Shown: positions 32,723 through 43,325, counted from the stretch's first letter. The stretch is 64,000 bases of DNA from Streptomyces sp. NBC_01571 (GCF_026339875.1 NZ_JAPEPZ010000001.1:8184001-8248000); one strand, 5' to 3'. Translations and numbers: made by a program. The notes: generated by a model not told the origin, from the letters alone.

Positions 32723-32992
32723 GCGGGCCACAGACGCTACTTGGGCTCTCAAGCACCCCACAAGGAGCATGCACCGGTCGTGTTCGCGCCAGATTTGCGG
32801 AGCTCGTGCCGCACCGTTCGCGGGCTGCGCGGGTACGGGACGCACCGTCGACCGGGCCGCGGGCGACGGACCGGCGGTGCGAGGCGAACGGCGTACTGCC
32901 CTCGCCGCTGCTGACGGCCGAACGGGCTCAGTTCATGGGTTTGTTGATCCGGATTTCCGGTACGGACGGCTGAGGACGGCTAACGTTCCGTC

Positions 32993-33535
32993 ATGACCGC
33001 ACCTGAAACCGCACCCCGCCTCGCCCTCGATCCCGCGCGCACCGCCCTGGTGCTCGTGGATCTGATGGACCGTATCGTCGGGCTGCCCGTGGAACCCCGC
33101 GACGGCACCGCAGTCCTCTCCGCCGCCGAGGAGCTGGCGACCGCCTTCCGCAAGGCGGGCGCGCTCGTCGTCCTGGTCCGGGTCGAACGGCCCGGGGCGG
33201 CCGAGCAGCCACCCGGCAGCGGCCTGGTCGCCGGACTCTCCGCGCAGGGCGACCTGGAGATCGTCAAGCGGTCCATCGGCGGATTCCAGGGCACCGGTCT
33301 GGACGCGCGGCTGCGGGAACGCGGCATCTCCACGCTGGTGTTCGGCGGGATCGCCACCAACCTGGGGGTCGAGTCCACCGCCCGCGCCGCCGGGGACCTC
33401 GGCTACGACCTGGTCTTCGCCGAGGACGCGATGGCCGCCCTCACCGCGGCCGAGCACGAGGCCTCCGTCCGCCTCGACTTCCCCCGGCTGGGCACGGTCG
33501 TGACCGCCGGGCAGGTGCGCTTCAGCGCCGGGTGA
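32993..33535 (+). CDS. Isochorismatase-like hydrolase family protein lacking the catalytic Cys
   Basis: This 180-residue protein of the isochorismatase/nicotinamidase fold retains Asp23 in ALVLVDLMDR and the Lys in LEIVKRSIGGF. The position normally occupied by the nucleophilic Cys (in the motif GIATxxCV) reads GIATNLGVESTARAA, so it is not a nicotinamidase-type amidase. This variant resembles true isochorismatases, which hydrolyse a vinyl ether without Cys, and YcaC-like proteins. The ATG at 32993 begins the gene after a short promoter region. Substrate unknown. Confidence 0.82.
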   Translation: MTAPETAPRLALDPARTALVLVDLMDRIVGLPVEPRDGTAVLSAAEELATAFRKAGALVVLVRVERPGAAEQPPGSGLVAGLSAQGDLEIVKRSIGGFQGTGLDARLRERGISTLVFGGIATNLGVESTARAAGDLGYDLVFAEDAMAALTAAEHEASVRLDFPRLGTVVTAGQVRFSAG

Positions 33536-33665
33536 GCGAACCGGGGGTCCCGGCACGTGGCCCGGCGCGTCCCGGAGGCGGCCGGGCAGGACACAGCGGG
33601 ACCCCTTCGGCGCAGGGGGCGCTCCCCGCCGGTCGGGGCCCCGCCGCCGTGTCGCGGGGAGCCGG

Positions 33666-34523
33666 TCAGCCCTGGGCGGCCGCGGCCCGCAGGGCGATGC
33701 GGTGCTCGCCCGCGTACACGTTCATGGAGGCGCCGCGCAGGAACCCGACCAGGGTCAGGCCCGACTCCGCGGCGAGGTCCACGGCGAGGGACGAGGGGGC
33801 CGAGACCGCCGCGAGCACCGGGATGCCCGCCATGACAGCCTTCTGCGCCAGCTCGAAGGAGGCCCGGCCCGACACCAGCAGCACGGTCCGGGAGAGCGGG
33901 AGCCTGCCGTCCTGCAGGGCGCGCCCGACCAGCTTGTCGACCGCGTTGTGCCGGCCCACGTCCTCGCGTACGTCGAGGAGCTCGCCGTCCTCGGTGAACA
34001 GCGCAGCGGCGTGCAGACCCCCGGTCCGGTCGAAGACCCGCTGCGCCGCACGCAGCCGGTCGGGGAGGACGGCGAGGAGTGCGGGCTCCAGCCGGACCGG
34101 GGGAGCGTCGTCACCGTCGTCGATGGTCCAGCGCGCCGTCGTGCGGACCGCGTCCAGGCTCGCCTTGCCGCACAGACCACAGGACGACGTCGTGTAGACG
34201 TTGCGTTCGAGGGTGATGTCGGGCATGACGACGCCGGGCGCCGTCCGTACGTCCACGACGTTGTACGTGTTCGAGCCGTCCACCGTCGCTCCCGCGCAGT
34301 AGACGATGCTCTGCAGCTCGTCCGCCCTGCCGAGGACCCCCTCGCTGACCAGGAAGCCCGCCGCGAGCGCGAAGTCGTCGCCCGGGGTGCGCATGGTGAT
34401 GGCGAGCGCCTTGCCGTTGAGGCGGATCTCCAGGGGTTCCTCGGCGACCAGCGTGTCGGGGCGGGTGCTCTCGGCCCCGTCCCGGATGCGGATCACCTTG
34501 CGTCGTTCCGTGACTCGTCCCAT
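33666..34523 (-). CDS. fdhD: Formate dehydrogenase accessory sulfurtransferase FdhD
   Basis: This 285-residue FdhD protein passes sulfur from IscS-type desulfurases to the molybdenum cofactor, which formate dehydrogenase needs for activity. The sulfur-carrying Cys-x2-Cys is present in TTSSCGLCGK (near residue 116). Other family blocks are DDFALAAGFLVSEGVL, REDVGRHNAVDKLVG and VSGRASFELAQKAVMAGIPVL. It starts 7 bp after the iron-sulfur subunit gene and ends the operon that begins at 40107, the expected location for this maturation factor. Confidence 0.95.
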   Translation of the reverse strand: MGRVTERRKVIRIRDGAESTRPDTLVAEEPLEIRLNGKALAITMRTPGDDFALAAGFLVSEGVLGRADELQSIVYCAGATVDGSNTYNVVDVRTAPGVVMPDITLERNVYTTSSCGLCGKASLDAVRTTARWTIDDGDDAPPVRLEPALLAVLPDRLRAAQRVFDRTGGLHAAALFTEDGELLDVREDVGRHNAVDKLVGRALQDGRLPLSRTVLLVSGRASFELAQKAVMAGIPVLAAVSAPSSLAVDLAAESGLTLVGFLRGASMNVYAGEHRIALRAAAAQG

Positions 34524-34530
34524 GTCCTGA

Positions 34531-35387
34531 TCAGTCCCGGTTCTGTACGTGCTGGTAGCCGAAACGGCCCTTGATGCAGAGATTGCCGTGGGTCACCGGG
34601 TTGTCGTGCGGAGAGGTGACCTTGACGATCTCATTGTCCTGCACGTGCAGCGTGAGGTTGCAGCCCACACCGCAGTAGGCGCACACCGTGGTCGTCGCGG
34701 TCTGCGCCGACTCGTCCCACGTACCCGCCTCCCGCATGTCGAACTCCGACCTGAAGGAGAGCGCGCCCGTCGGGCACACCTCGATGCAGTTCCCGCAGTA
34801 CACGCACGCCGAGTCGGTCAGCGGGGCGTCGTGCTCCACGGCGATCCTGGCGTCGAAGCCGCGCCCGGAGACCGAGATCGCGAAGGTGTTCTGCCACTGG
34901 TCGCCGCAGGCGTCCACGCACTTGTAGCAGAGGATGCACTTGTCGTAGTCGCGCACGTACAGGGTGTTGTCGATCCGGGGTTCCTCGTCGACGCGGGCGG
35001 CGTCGGGGCCGAACCGGTCCGGCTCGGCCCCGTACTCCTCGATCCACTCCGCAACCCGCGCGGTGGTCGAGAGATCCACCGAGGAGGCGAGCAGTTCGAG
35101 GACGACACGGCGACTGTGGCGGACGCGCTCCGTGTCCGTCCGCACCCGCATGCCCTCCTCCGCCTTCCGCGAGCAGGCCGGAGCGAGGGTGCGGGCGCCC
35201 TCGACCTCGACCACACAGACCCGGCAGGCGTTCTTCGGGGTCAGCGTGTCGCCCTGGCACAGGGTCGGGACGTCCTTGCCCGCGGCACGGCAGGCGTCGA
35301 GGACCGTCGATCCCTCCGGTGCGCGCACCGGTTCACCGTCGAGGGTGAATGCGAGCAGCAGGCGGGGAGTCCCGAGCGGTATCGCGG

Positions 35388-35391
<4 letters not shown>
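34531..35391 (-). CDS. Iron-sulfur half of a formate dehydrogenase alpha subunit (2Fe-2S, 4Fe-4S and proximal 4Fe-4S domains)
   Basis: This 286-residue electron-transfer protein has an N-terminal 2Fe-2S ferredoxin fold (CRAAGKDVPTLCQG, NACRVCVVEVEG) and the NuoG-like histidine/cysteine linker. A bacterial ferredoxin pair follows (CILCYKCVDACGDQW, CVYCGNCIEVCP). Finally comes the proximal 4Fe-4S domain normally found at the front of a molybdopterin catalytic subunit (CAYCGVGCNLTLHV, GNLCIKGRFGYQHVQNRD). It stops just where the catalytic domain would begin. The missing part is encoded separately at 37220-39139. The ATG overlaps the NuoEF stop by four bases. It should shuttle electrons between the Mo site and the FMN subunit. 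Confidence 0.88.
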
Positions 35392-37211
<1,820 letters not shown>

Positions 37212-37219
37212 GTCCCGCC

Positions 37220-39139
37220 TCAGCTCCTCACGGTCGTGGCCGGCAGCTTGTCGATCCGGATCGCCGACGCCTTGAACTCCGCCGTCCCCGCGATCGGACA
37301 GTTCGCCTCGATCGTCAGCCGGTTGGTGTCCACGTCGTCGGGAAAGTGCATCGTCATGAACGCCAGTCCGGGGCGCAGCGCGGTGTCGATCCACACCGGC
37401 GCCAGGACGGAGCCCCGGCGCGAGGAGATCCGGACCTCCTCGCCCACCACGACCCCGTAGCGCTCCGCGTCCTCGGGGCACAGCTCGACGTACTCGCCGC
37501 GCCGCAGCGGTGAGGCGAAACCGCCGCTCTGCACACCGGTGTTGTAGGAGTCGAGCCGCCGCCCGGTGGTGAGCCGGATCGGGTACGACTCGTCCGTGAG
37601 GTCCACCGGCGGGTCGTGCCGGACGAGCCCGAAGGGTGCGCGCCGACCGCGCTCGGCGGGGTCGGCGGCCCACAACCGGCCGTGCAGATAGGTGGGTTCG
37701 ATCCGGTCCGGGGCCGGGCAGGGCCACTGGATGCCCTGCTGCTCCTCCAGACGCGCGTACGTCATCCCGTAGTGGTCCGGGGAGAGCGAGCGCAGTTCGT
37801 TCCAGACTGCCTCGGAGTCGGCGTACTTCCACTCGTGTCCGAGGCGCGCGGCGAGGTCGCGGAGGATGTCGATGTCCTCCCGGGCCTCACCGGGCGGGGT
37901 CACCGCCGCACGCACCCGCTGGACGCGCCGTTCGCTGTTGGTGGTGGTGCCCTCCGTCTCCGCCCACCCGGCGGTCGCGGGCAGCACCACGTCGGCGAGT
38001 TCGGCCGTCCTGGTGAGGAAGATGTCCTGGACGACGAGGAAGTCGAGGGCGCCGAGCCGCCGGACGGCCTGCTCGCTGTCGGCCTCCGACTGCGCCGGGT
38101 TCTCCCCGATGCAGTAGACCGCCTTGAGGGTGCCCTCCTCCATCGCCTCGAACATCTCCGTCAGGTTCAGTCCGTAGTGCGGCTCGATGACGGTGTCCCA
38201 GGCGGTCTCGAACTTCAGCCGCGCGTCCGGGTCGAGGATGTCCTGGAAGCCGGGGAGCCGGTTCGGGATGGCGCCCATGTCGCCGCCGCCCTGCACGTTG
38301 TTCTGGCCGCGCAGCGGCTGCAGCCCGGAGCCGTGGCGGCCCACGTGGCCGGTCAGCAGGGACAGGTTGATCAGCGCGCGGACGTTGTCGGTGCCGTTGT
38401 GGTGCTCGGTGATGCCGAGCGTCCAGCACAGCTGGGCGCGTTCGGCGCGGGAGTACGCGTGGGCCAACTCCCTTATGGCGGACGCCGGTACGCCCGTCAC
38501 CTTCTCCGCGAGGGACAGCGTCCAGGGTTCGACGAGCCGCTCGTACTCGTCGAACCCGCTGGTCGCCCTCCGGATGAAGGCGTGGTTGGCGAGGCCCGCG
38601 TGGATGATCTCGCGGCCGATCGCGTGCGCCATCGGGATGTCGGTGCCGACGTTCAGGCCGAGCCAGCCCTCGGCCCACTCGGCCGTCGACGTGCGGCGGG
38701 GGTCGACCGCGTACATCCGGGCCCCGTTCCTGATGCCCTTCAGTACGTGCTGGAAGAAGATGGGGTGCGCGAAGCGGGCGTTGGAGCCCCACATCACCAC
38801 GAGGTCGGTCTCCTCGACCTCCGCGTACGAGGAGGTCCCGCCGCCGGAGCCGAAGGCCGCCGAGAGACCGGCGACGCTCGGGGCGTGACAGGTGCGGTTG
38901 CAGGAGTCGACGTTGTTGGTGCCCATGACCACCCGCGCGAACTTCTGGGCCACGTAGTTCATCTCGTTGGTCGCACGGGCGCAGGAGAACAGGCCGAACG
39001 CCCCGCGCGCGGCACGCAGCCCCGCGGCGGCGCGGCTCAGTGCCTCGTCCCAGGTGGCCTGCCGGAAGGGTTCGTCGCGGCTGTCCCGCACCAGCGGATG
39101 CGTGAGCCGGGTGTAGATCCTCGGGTCGCGTTTCCTCAT
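37220..39139 (-). CDS. Formate dehydrogenase catalytic (bis-MGD molybdopterin) domain subunit, Cys type
   Basis: This 639-residue molybdopterin oxidoreductase lacks the usual N-terminal 4Fe-4S domain and begins directly at RLTHPLVRDSRDEPFRQATW. The active-site region NNVDSCNRTCHAPSVAGL carries Cys84 in place of selenocysteine, followed by the catalytic His. Cofactor-binding blocks are VMWGSNARFAHPIFFQ, LRGQNNVQGGGDMG, VYCIGENPAQSEAD, LPATAGWAETEGTTTNSERR and the C-terminal domain with LTTGRRLDSYNTGVQS. It oxidises formate to CO2. Its ATG (39139) overlaps the stop of the upstream reductase gene. The iron-sulfur domains are supplied in trans from 34531-35391. Confidence 0.9.
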   Translation of the reverse strand: MRKRDPRIYTRLTHPLVRDSRDEPFRQATWDEALSRAAAGLRAARGAFGLFSCARATNEMNYVAQKFARVVMGTNNVDSCNRTCHAPSVAGLSAAFGSGGGTSSYAEVEETDLVVMWGSNARFAHPIFFQHVLKGIRNGARMYAVDPRRTSTAEWAEGWLGLNVGTDIPMAHAIGREIIHAGLANHAFIRRATSGFDEYERLVEPWTLSLAEKVTGVPASAIRELAHAYSRAERAQLCWTLGITEHHNGTDNVRALINLSLLTGHVGRHGSGLQPLRGQNNVQGGGDMGAIPNRLPGFQDILDPDARLKFETAWDTVIEPHYGLNLTEMFEAMEEGTLKAVYCIGENPAQSEADSEQAVRRLGALDFLVVQDIFLTRTAELADVVLPATAGWAETEGTTTNSERRVQRVRAAVTPPGEAREDIDILRDLAARLGHEWKYADSEAVWNELRSLSPDHYGMTYARLEEQQGIQWPCPAPDRIEPTYLHGRLWAADPAERGRRAPFGLVRHDPPVDLTDESYPIRLTTGRRLDSYNTGVQSGGFASPLRRGEYVELCPEDAERYGVVVGEEVRISSRRGSVLAPVWIDTALRPGLAFMTMHFPDDVDTNRLTIEANCPIAGTAEFKASAIRIDKLPATTVRS

Positions 39140-40107
39140 GCGGCGGTCCTCGATGCGAGCAGATCGGAAAGGGCGTGCACGGTACGGAGGGTGGGGACCG
39201 GGACCCCGGTGATCTCCGCCAGTTCCACGACGGCCGCGAGCAGCACGTCGAGTTCGAGCGGCTTGCCGCGCTCCAGGTCCTGCAGCGTGGAGGTGCGGTG
39301 GTCGCCGACGCGTTCGGCGCCGGCCAGCCGGCGTTCGATGGAGACGCCGACCTCGCAGCCGAGGGCCTCGGCGACGGCGAGCGTCTCGGCCATCATGATC
39401 TCGATGACCTTGCGGGTACCGCCGTGCAGACACATCTGCCGCATGGTCGCGCGGGACAGCGCGCTGATGGGGTTGAAGGAGATGTTGCCCAGCAGCTTCA
39501 GCCAGATGTCGTTGCGCAGGTCCGGCTCGACGGGGCACTTGAGGCCGCCCGCCCGCATGGCCTCGCCGAACGTCCGGCAGCGGGTGGAGAGCGAGCGGTC
39601 GGGCTCGCCGATGGAGAACCGGGTGCCTTCCAGGTGGCGGACGACTCCCGGTCCTTCCAGTTCCGTCGCGGCGTAGACCACGCATCCGACGGCCCGTTCG
39701 GGCGCGAGCACGGCGCTGACGGCGCCGTCGGGGTCCACGCTCTCCACACGGTGGCCGTCGTGGGGGCCGCCGTGCCGGTGGAAGTACCACCAGGGGATGC
39801 CGTTCTGGGCGGCGATCACCGCCGTGTCCCGGTGCAGCAGGGGCTCGATCAGCGGCCCGCACGCCGCGTACGAGTTGGCCTTCAGACCGAGGAAGACGTA
39901 GTCGACGGGCCCGACGTCGGCCGGGTCGTCGGTGGCATGGGTGCGCGCGGTGAAGTCGCCGCGCGGGCTGCGTACATGGACTCCGTGCCGCCTCATGGCC
40001 GCCAGGTGCGGTCCACGGGCGATGAGATGCACATCGGCGCCTGCGCGGTGCAGCGCGGCCCCGACATAGGCGCCGATCGCACCGGCGCCGAGAACGGCGA
40101 CTTTCAC
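39136..40107 (-). CDS. 2-dehydropantoate 2-reductase family protein
   Basis: This 323-residue ketopantoate-reductase-like enzyme has the NADPH motif AVLGAGAIGAYVGAALHRAG, VFLGLKANSYAA, AAQNGIPWWYFHR, the conserved Lys-Asn helix NDIWLKLLGNISFNPISAL, and the C-terminal catalytic helix GKPLELDVLLAAVVELAE. GTG 40107 follows ggagcga. It is the first gene of the formate dehydrogenase operon and is coupled by ATGA to the catalytic subunit, an unexpected partner. In this family other 2-keto or 2-hydroxy acids are also used, so a link to glyoxylate or oxalate chemistry is possible but unproven. Confidence 0.85.
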   Translation of the reverse strand: MKVAVLGAGAIGAYVGAALHRAGADVHLIARGPHLAAMRRHGVHVRSPRGDFTARTHATDDPADVGPVDYVFLGLKANSYAACGPLIEPLLHRDTAVIAAQNGIPWWYFHRHGGPHDGHRVESVDPDGAVSAVLAPERAVGCVVYAATELEGPGVVRHLEGTRFSIGEPDRSLSTRCRTFGEAMRAGGLKCPVEPDLRNDIWLKLLGNISFNPISALSRATMRQMCLHGGTRKVIEIMMAETLAVAEALGCEVGVSIERRLAGAERVGDHRTSTLQDLERGKPLELDVLLAAVVELAEITGVPVPTLRTVHALSDLLASRTAA

Positions 40108-40162
40108 TGTGGCTCGCTCCGTTCGGTCGAGGGTACCGAGGAACTGCCGAACTCTGTCGACG

Positions 40163-40180
40163 AAATATTGTCTACAGTAT
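40163..40180 (-). promoter_or_regulatory. GntR-type operator in the FDH operon promoter
   Basis: An AT-rich island 60 bp upstream of GTG 40107 reads, on the operon strand, ATACTGTAGACAATATTTCG. The word ACTGTAGAC recurs exactly in the promoter of the GntR gene (44347-44355). This suggests that the GntR regulator controls the FDH operon. Confidence 0.5.
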
Positions 40181-40286
40181 GGAAGTTGGTGCGGCAAGGC
40201 TTCGCGCAGCACCCGGGGCGGCCGCGGCCTTGTGGAGAGCGGGCCCCGCTCCGACGAACCGCTGGCGGACGCCCTCGTCGCCCCGC

Positions 40287-40349
40287 TAGAATGACGGGAA
40301 TCAAGTGAGCCTTCTCGGCGCGGACCGCCATCCGCCGGAAGGCTTTTTT
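40287..40349 (+). ncRNA. Candidate short transcript: TAGAAT -10 element plus intrinsic terminator
   Basis: A -10 box TAGAAT (40287-40292) is followed 16 bases later by a hairpin, AGCCTTC (40308) with GAAGGCT (40344) and an inner CGGCG/CGCCG, directly followed by six T. T-tailed terminators are rare in this genome type. The implied RNA is about 50 nt, with a five-codon ATG…TGA frame (MTGIK) at its 5' end. It could be a small RNA or an attenuator ahead of the reductase at 40504. The remainder of the gap to 40503 shows nothing further. Confidence 0.5.
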
Positions 40350-40503
40350 CATGCCCGGAGCCGGCCTGCCTCCGGAGCCGGCCCGCCCCGCCTCGGCTCA
40401 GGCGCAACCGCCTCGAAGGCAGTCGCCCCGCCGGGCGGCCTGAACGGCCCGCGCCGCCCACCGGTCGCGCCTTCCCAGCCCCGCAAGAGGAGAGACCCCT
40501 GTC

Positions 40504-41445
40504 ATGAGCGCACGAACGAAACCCGCAACGGCCGCCGGTACATGGCGACTCGGTGACCTGACCGTCAACCGTCTCGGGTTCGGCGCGATGCGCCTGACCG
40601 GTACCGCGCCCTTCGACGGCGGTGTGCCGCGCGACCGTGAGCGGTCGATCGGCGTGCTCCGGCGAGCGGTGGAGCTCGGCGTGAACCACATCGACACCGC
40701 CGCGTTCTACTTCTCGGCTGCGCGCTCCGCCAACGAGCTGATCAACCGGGCGCTGGCGCCGTACCCGGAGGACCTGGTCATCGCCACCAAGGTCTGGCCG
40801 GGCCGCGATCCCTCGGGCGCCTGGTGGTGGGCCACCCCGGCACAGCTGCGCGGCCAGGTCGAGGAGAACCTGCGCCAACTCGGCCGCGATCACCTGGACG
40901 TGGTGAACCTGCGCGTACCGCCGAGCCGGCGGACCGGCTCGATCGGCGAGCACTTCGGCGCGCTGGCCGAGCTGCGCGAGGCCGGGCTGATCCGCCACCT
41001 CGGTGTCTCGCACGTCACCGCCGGGCAACTGGCCGAGGCCCGGGCCATCGCTCCGGTCGTGTGCGTGCAGAACCCCTACGGGATCGGTGCGTCGGGCGAG
41101 GACAGGTCCCTCCTGCGGCTCTGCGGCGAACTCGGCCTCGCCTTCGTCCCGTTCTTCGCGATCGCCGGTTCCGGACGCGAGGCGGGTCCGGCCGCCCGCG
41201 ACAGCGAGACGGTGTACGCCGTCGCCCGCGCCCACGACGTGTCCGTCGCGCAGGTCCGACTGGCCTGGACCCTCCAGCAGGGGCCGCACGTGCTGGCGAT
41301 CCCGGGCACCGGCGATCCGGACCACCTCGCGCAGAACACGGCGGCGGCCGCCCTGCGGCTCTCGGAGGACGAGTCGGCCCGCCTCGGCGCGCTGGGACGC
41401 CGACGGGCAGCGGCCGTTCCGGAGCCGACCGGCCCCTCCAGGTGA
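40504..41445 (+). CDS. Aldo/keto reductase family oxidoreductase, atypical active site
   Basis: This 313-residue AKR-fold protein has TVNRLGFGAMRLTGTAPF, Asp and Tyr in HIDTAAFYFS, Lys in VIATKVWPGRD and the NADPH end LAIPGTGDPDHLAQNTAAA. The strand that normally carries the catalytic His (…LxxH…) reads LDVVNLRVPPS, so that His appears replaced by Arg, as in a known subgroup of actinomycete AKR-like proteins. The ATG at 40504 follows agaggagaga. Its upstream region holds the short terminator-bearing transcript. Substrate unknown. Confidence 0.85.
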   Translation: MSARTKPATAAGTWRLGDLTVNRLGFGAMRLTGTAPFDGGVPRDRERSIGVLRRAVELGVNHIDTAAFYFSAARSANELINRALAPYPEDLVIATKVWPGRDPSGAWWWATPAQLRGQVEENLRQLGRDHLDVVNLRVPPSRRTGSIGEHFGALAELREAGLIRHLGVSHVTAGQLAEARAIAPVVCVQNPYGIGASGEDRSLLRLCGELGLAFVPFFAIAGSGREAGPAARDSETVYAVARAHDVSVAQVRLAWTLQQGPHVLAIPGTGDPDHLAQNTAAAALRLSEDESARLGALGRRRAAAVPEPTGPSR

Positions 41446-41728
41446 AGCCGCCTCCCCCGCCCCGCTGTTGACCGGCGGGCCGAGCCCGCCCCCCGCCCGC
41501 TGGAGCGACCGCTCTCCGTCGTCACCGTCCGGGGGACGAGGGTGGGACCGTGGCTCGGCACGACGGTCGTGAGGCCCGTGCGCAGGGCGCCCTGATGGTC
41601 CGGTTCCGGCCGCCGCACGCTCCCGGCCGACCGTTCGTCGCACCACGGATACCGTTCACCGCATACGGTCGACGAGTTGGTGCCGTACGGCTTCCCAACC
41701 GGACAACCGCTTCCTATCGTCCGGGATC

Positions 41729-43063
41729 ATGAGTCCCCCTGTCGCGCCACCCGGCTGGAGCCGCTGGCTCGTCCCGCCCGCCGCCCTGTCGGTCCACCTC
41801 TCCATCGGCCAGGCGTACGCCTGGAGCGTCTTCAAGCCACCGCTCGAATCCGCGCTCGGCCTCAGCGGCACCCAGAGCGCGCTGCCCTTCCAGCTCGCCA
41901 TCGTCATGCTCGGGCTGTCCGCCGCGTTCGGCGGCACCCTGGTGGAACGCAACGGGCCGCGCTGGGCGATGACGGTCGCCCTGGTCTGCTTCTCCACCGG
42001 CTTCCTGATCGCCTCGCTCGGCGCCGCCACCGAGCAGTACTGGCTGATCGTGTTCGGCTACGGCTTCGTCGGGGGGATCGGCCTGGGCATCGGCTACATC
42101 TCGCCCGTCTCGACCCTGATCAAGTGGTTCCCGGAACGGCCGGGCATGGCCACCGGTATCGCGATCATGGGCTTCGGCGGCGGCGCGCTGATCGCCTCGC
42201 CGTGGTCCGCGCAGATGCTGAAGTCCTTCGGTTCCGACTCCTCCGGCATCGCCCTCGCCTTCCTCGTGCACGGCCTGTCGTACGCCGTCTTCATGACGCT
42301 CGGCGTGCTGCTGGTACGGGTGCCGCGCAGCGAGAAGCCGGTCGAGGCCCGCCCCGGGCCCCTCGACGGGGTACAGGTCTCGGCGAAGAACGCCGTGCGC
42401 ACTCCGCAGTTCTGGTGCCTGTGGCTCGTGCTGTGCATGAACGTGACCGCGGGTATCGGCATCCTGGAGAAGGCCGCCCCGATGATCACCGACTTCTTCG
42501 CGGACACCTCCACCCCGGTGTCGGTGTCGGCCGCCGCGGGCTTCGTGGCGCTGCTCTCGGCGGCGAACATGGCGGGCCGGATCGGCTGGTCCTCCACGTC
42601 CGACCTGATCGGGCGCAAGAACATCTACCGCGTCTACCTCGGCGTCGGCGCGCTGATGTACCTGCTGATCTCGCAGTTCGGGGACTCCTCCAAGCCCCTG
42701 TTCATCATCTGCGCGCTGGTGATCCTCTCCTTCTACGGGGGTGGCTTCGCGACCGTCCCCGCGTACCTCAAGGACCTCTTCGGCACCTACCAGGTCGGCG
42801 CGATCCACGGCCGGCTGCTCACCGCCTGGTCCTTGGCCGGTGTCCTCGGTCCGCTGATCGTCAACTGGATCGCGGACCGGCAGAAGGACGCGGGCAAGCA
42901 TGGCGCCGCGCTCTACGACACCTCCTTCCTGATCATGATCGGGCTGCTCGTCGTCGGCTTCGTCGCCAACGAGCTGATCCGCCCGGTCCACGCCCGCCAC
43001 CACATCCCCGCACCGAGGGAGGCCGCCGATGACGACTCCGTCCAGTCCCAGCAGTCCGCCTGA
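41729..43063 (+). CDS. OFA-family MFS transporter (oxalate/formate antiporter type)
   Basis: This 444-residue transporter has 12 predicted membrane segments. OFA hallmarks are QAYAWSVFKPPLESALGLS, GPRWAMTVALVCF, GFVGGIGLGIGYISPVSTLIKWFPERPGMATGIAIMGFGGGA in pieces along the first half, and AYLKDLFGTYQVGAIHGRLL in the second. Known members exchange oxalate for formate or carry monocarboxylates. The location beside a formate dehydrogenase supports formate or oxalate as substrate. The ATG at 41729 is the first good start. Its 3' end overlaps a 45-codon gene in another frame. Confidence 0.9.
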   Translation: MSPPVAPPGWSRWLVPPAALSVHLSIGQAYAWSVFKPPLESALGLSGTQSALPFQLAIVMLGLSAAFGGTLVERNGPRWAMTVALVCFSTGFLIASLGAATEQYWLIVFGYGFVGGIGLGIGYISPVSTLIKWFPERPGMATGIAIMGFGGGALIASPWSAQMLKSFGSDSSGIALAFLVHGLSYAVFMTLGVLLVRVPRSEKPVEARPGPLDGVQVSAKNAVRTPQFWCLWLVLCMNVTAGIGILEKAAPMITDFFADTSTPVSVSAAAGFVALLSAANMAGRIGWSSTSDLIGRKNIYRVYLGVGALMYLLISQFGDSSKPLFIICALVILSFYGGGFATVPAYLKDLFGTYQVGAIHGRLLTAWSLAGVLGPLIVNWIADRQKDAGKHGAALYDTSFLIMIGLLVVGFVANELIRPVHARHHIPAPREAADDDSVQSQQSA

Positions 43064-43166
43064 CCGACGGCCCCTGATCGCCTTCTCCTGGCTCTGGGTG
43101 GGGGCACCGCTCTGTTACGGCCTGTACGAGCTCGTTCTCAAGGTCAAACAGCTGTTCACGGGGTGA
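43029..43166 (+). CDS. Small single-span membrane protein, MFS transporter small subunit
   Basis: This 45-residue protein, ATG 43029 to TGA 43166, overlaps the last 35 bases of the OFA transporter gene in a different frame. It has a Ser/Pro-rich head (TTPSSPSSPPDRRP) and one membrane segment (LIAFSWLWVGAPLCYGLYEL), and ends VLKVKQLFTG. Short proteins of this kind are known to accompany OFA-type carriers and to be annotated as their small subunit. It is translationally linked to the transporter, so a stabilising or gating role is likely. It is easily missed because of its size. Confidence 0.75.
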   Translation: MTTPSSPSSPPDRRPLIAFSWLWVGAPLCYGLYELVLKVKQLFTG

Positions 43167-43263
43167 GACCCGGGCGTCCGTGCGGACCGTGCTCGCGCGT
43201 CCGAGGGTCTGACAGAAGCCGACAAGCCTGGCGTCGCTTTCCTGTGGCATCACCTGACGTCGT

Positions 43264-43273
43264 ACCCATGGGT
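43264..43273. promoter_or_regulatory. Palindrome ACCCATGGGT in the FabH promoter region
   Basis: A perfect 10-bp palindrome lies 52 bp upstream of the ketosynthase start, next to a second dyad CTGATCAG (43275). Both sit in the only candidate promoter region of the gene (43167-43325). Function is unproven. Confidence 0.3.
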
Positions 43274-43325
43274 CACTGATCAGACTGGAGGATCTCGCTA
43301 CCCAAGGCAACGAGGGAGACCCCCC

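Noticed and set aside
39136..41646. Fusion of the ketopantoate-reductase-like protein to a 510-residue N-terminal extension
   Set aside because: The extension is antisense to the aldo/keto reductase, crosses the FDH promoter and short terminator, and has no domain. GTG 40107 has a ribosome site and starts the Rossmann motif.
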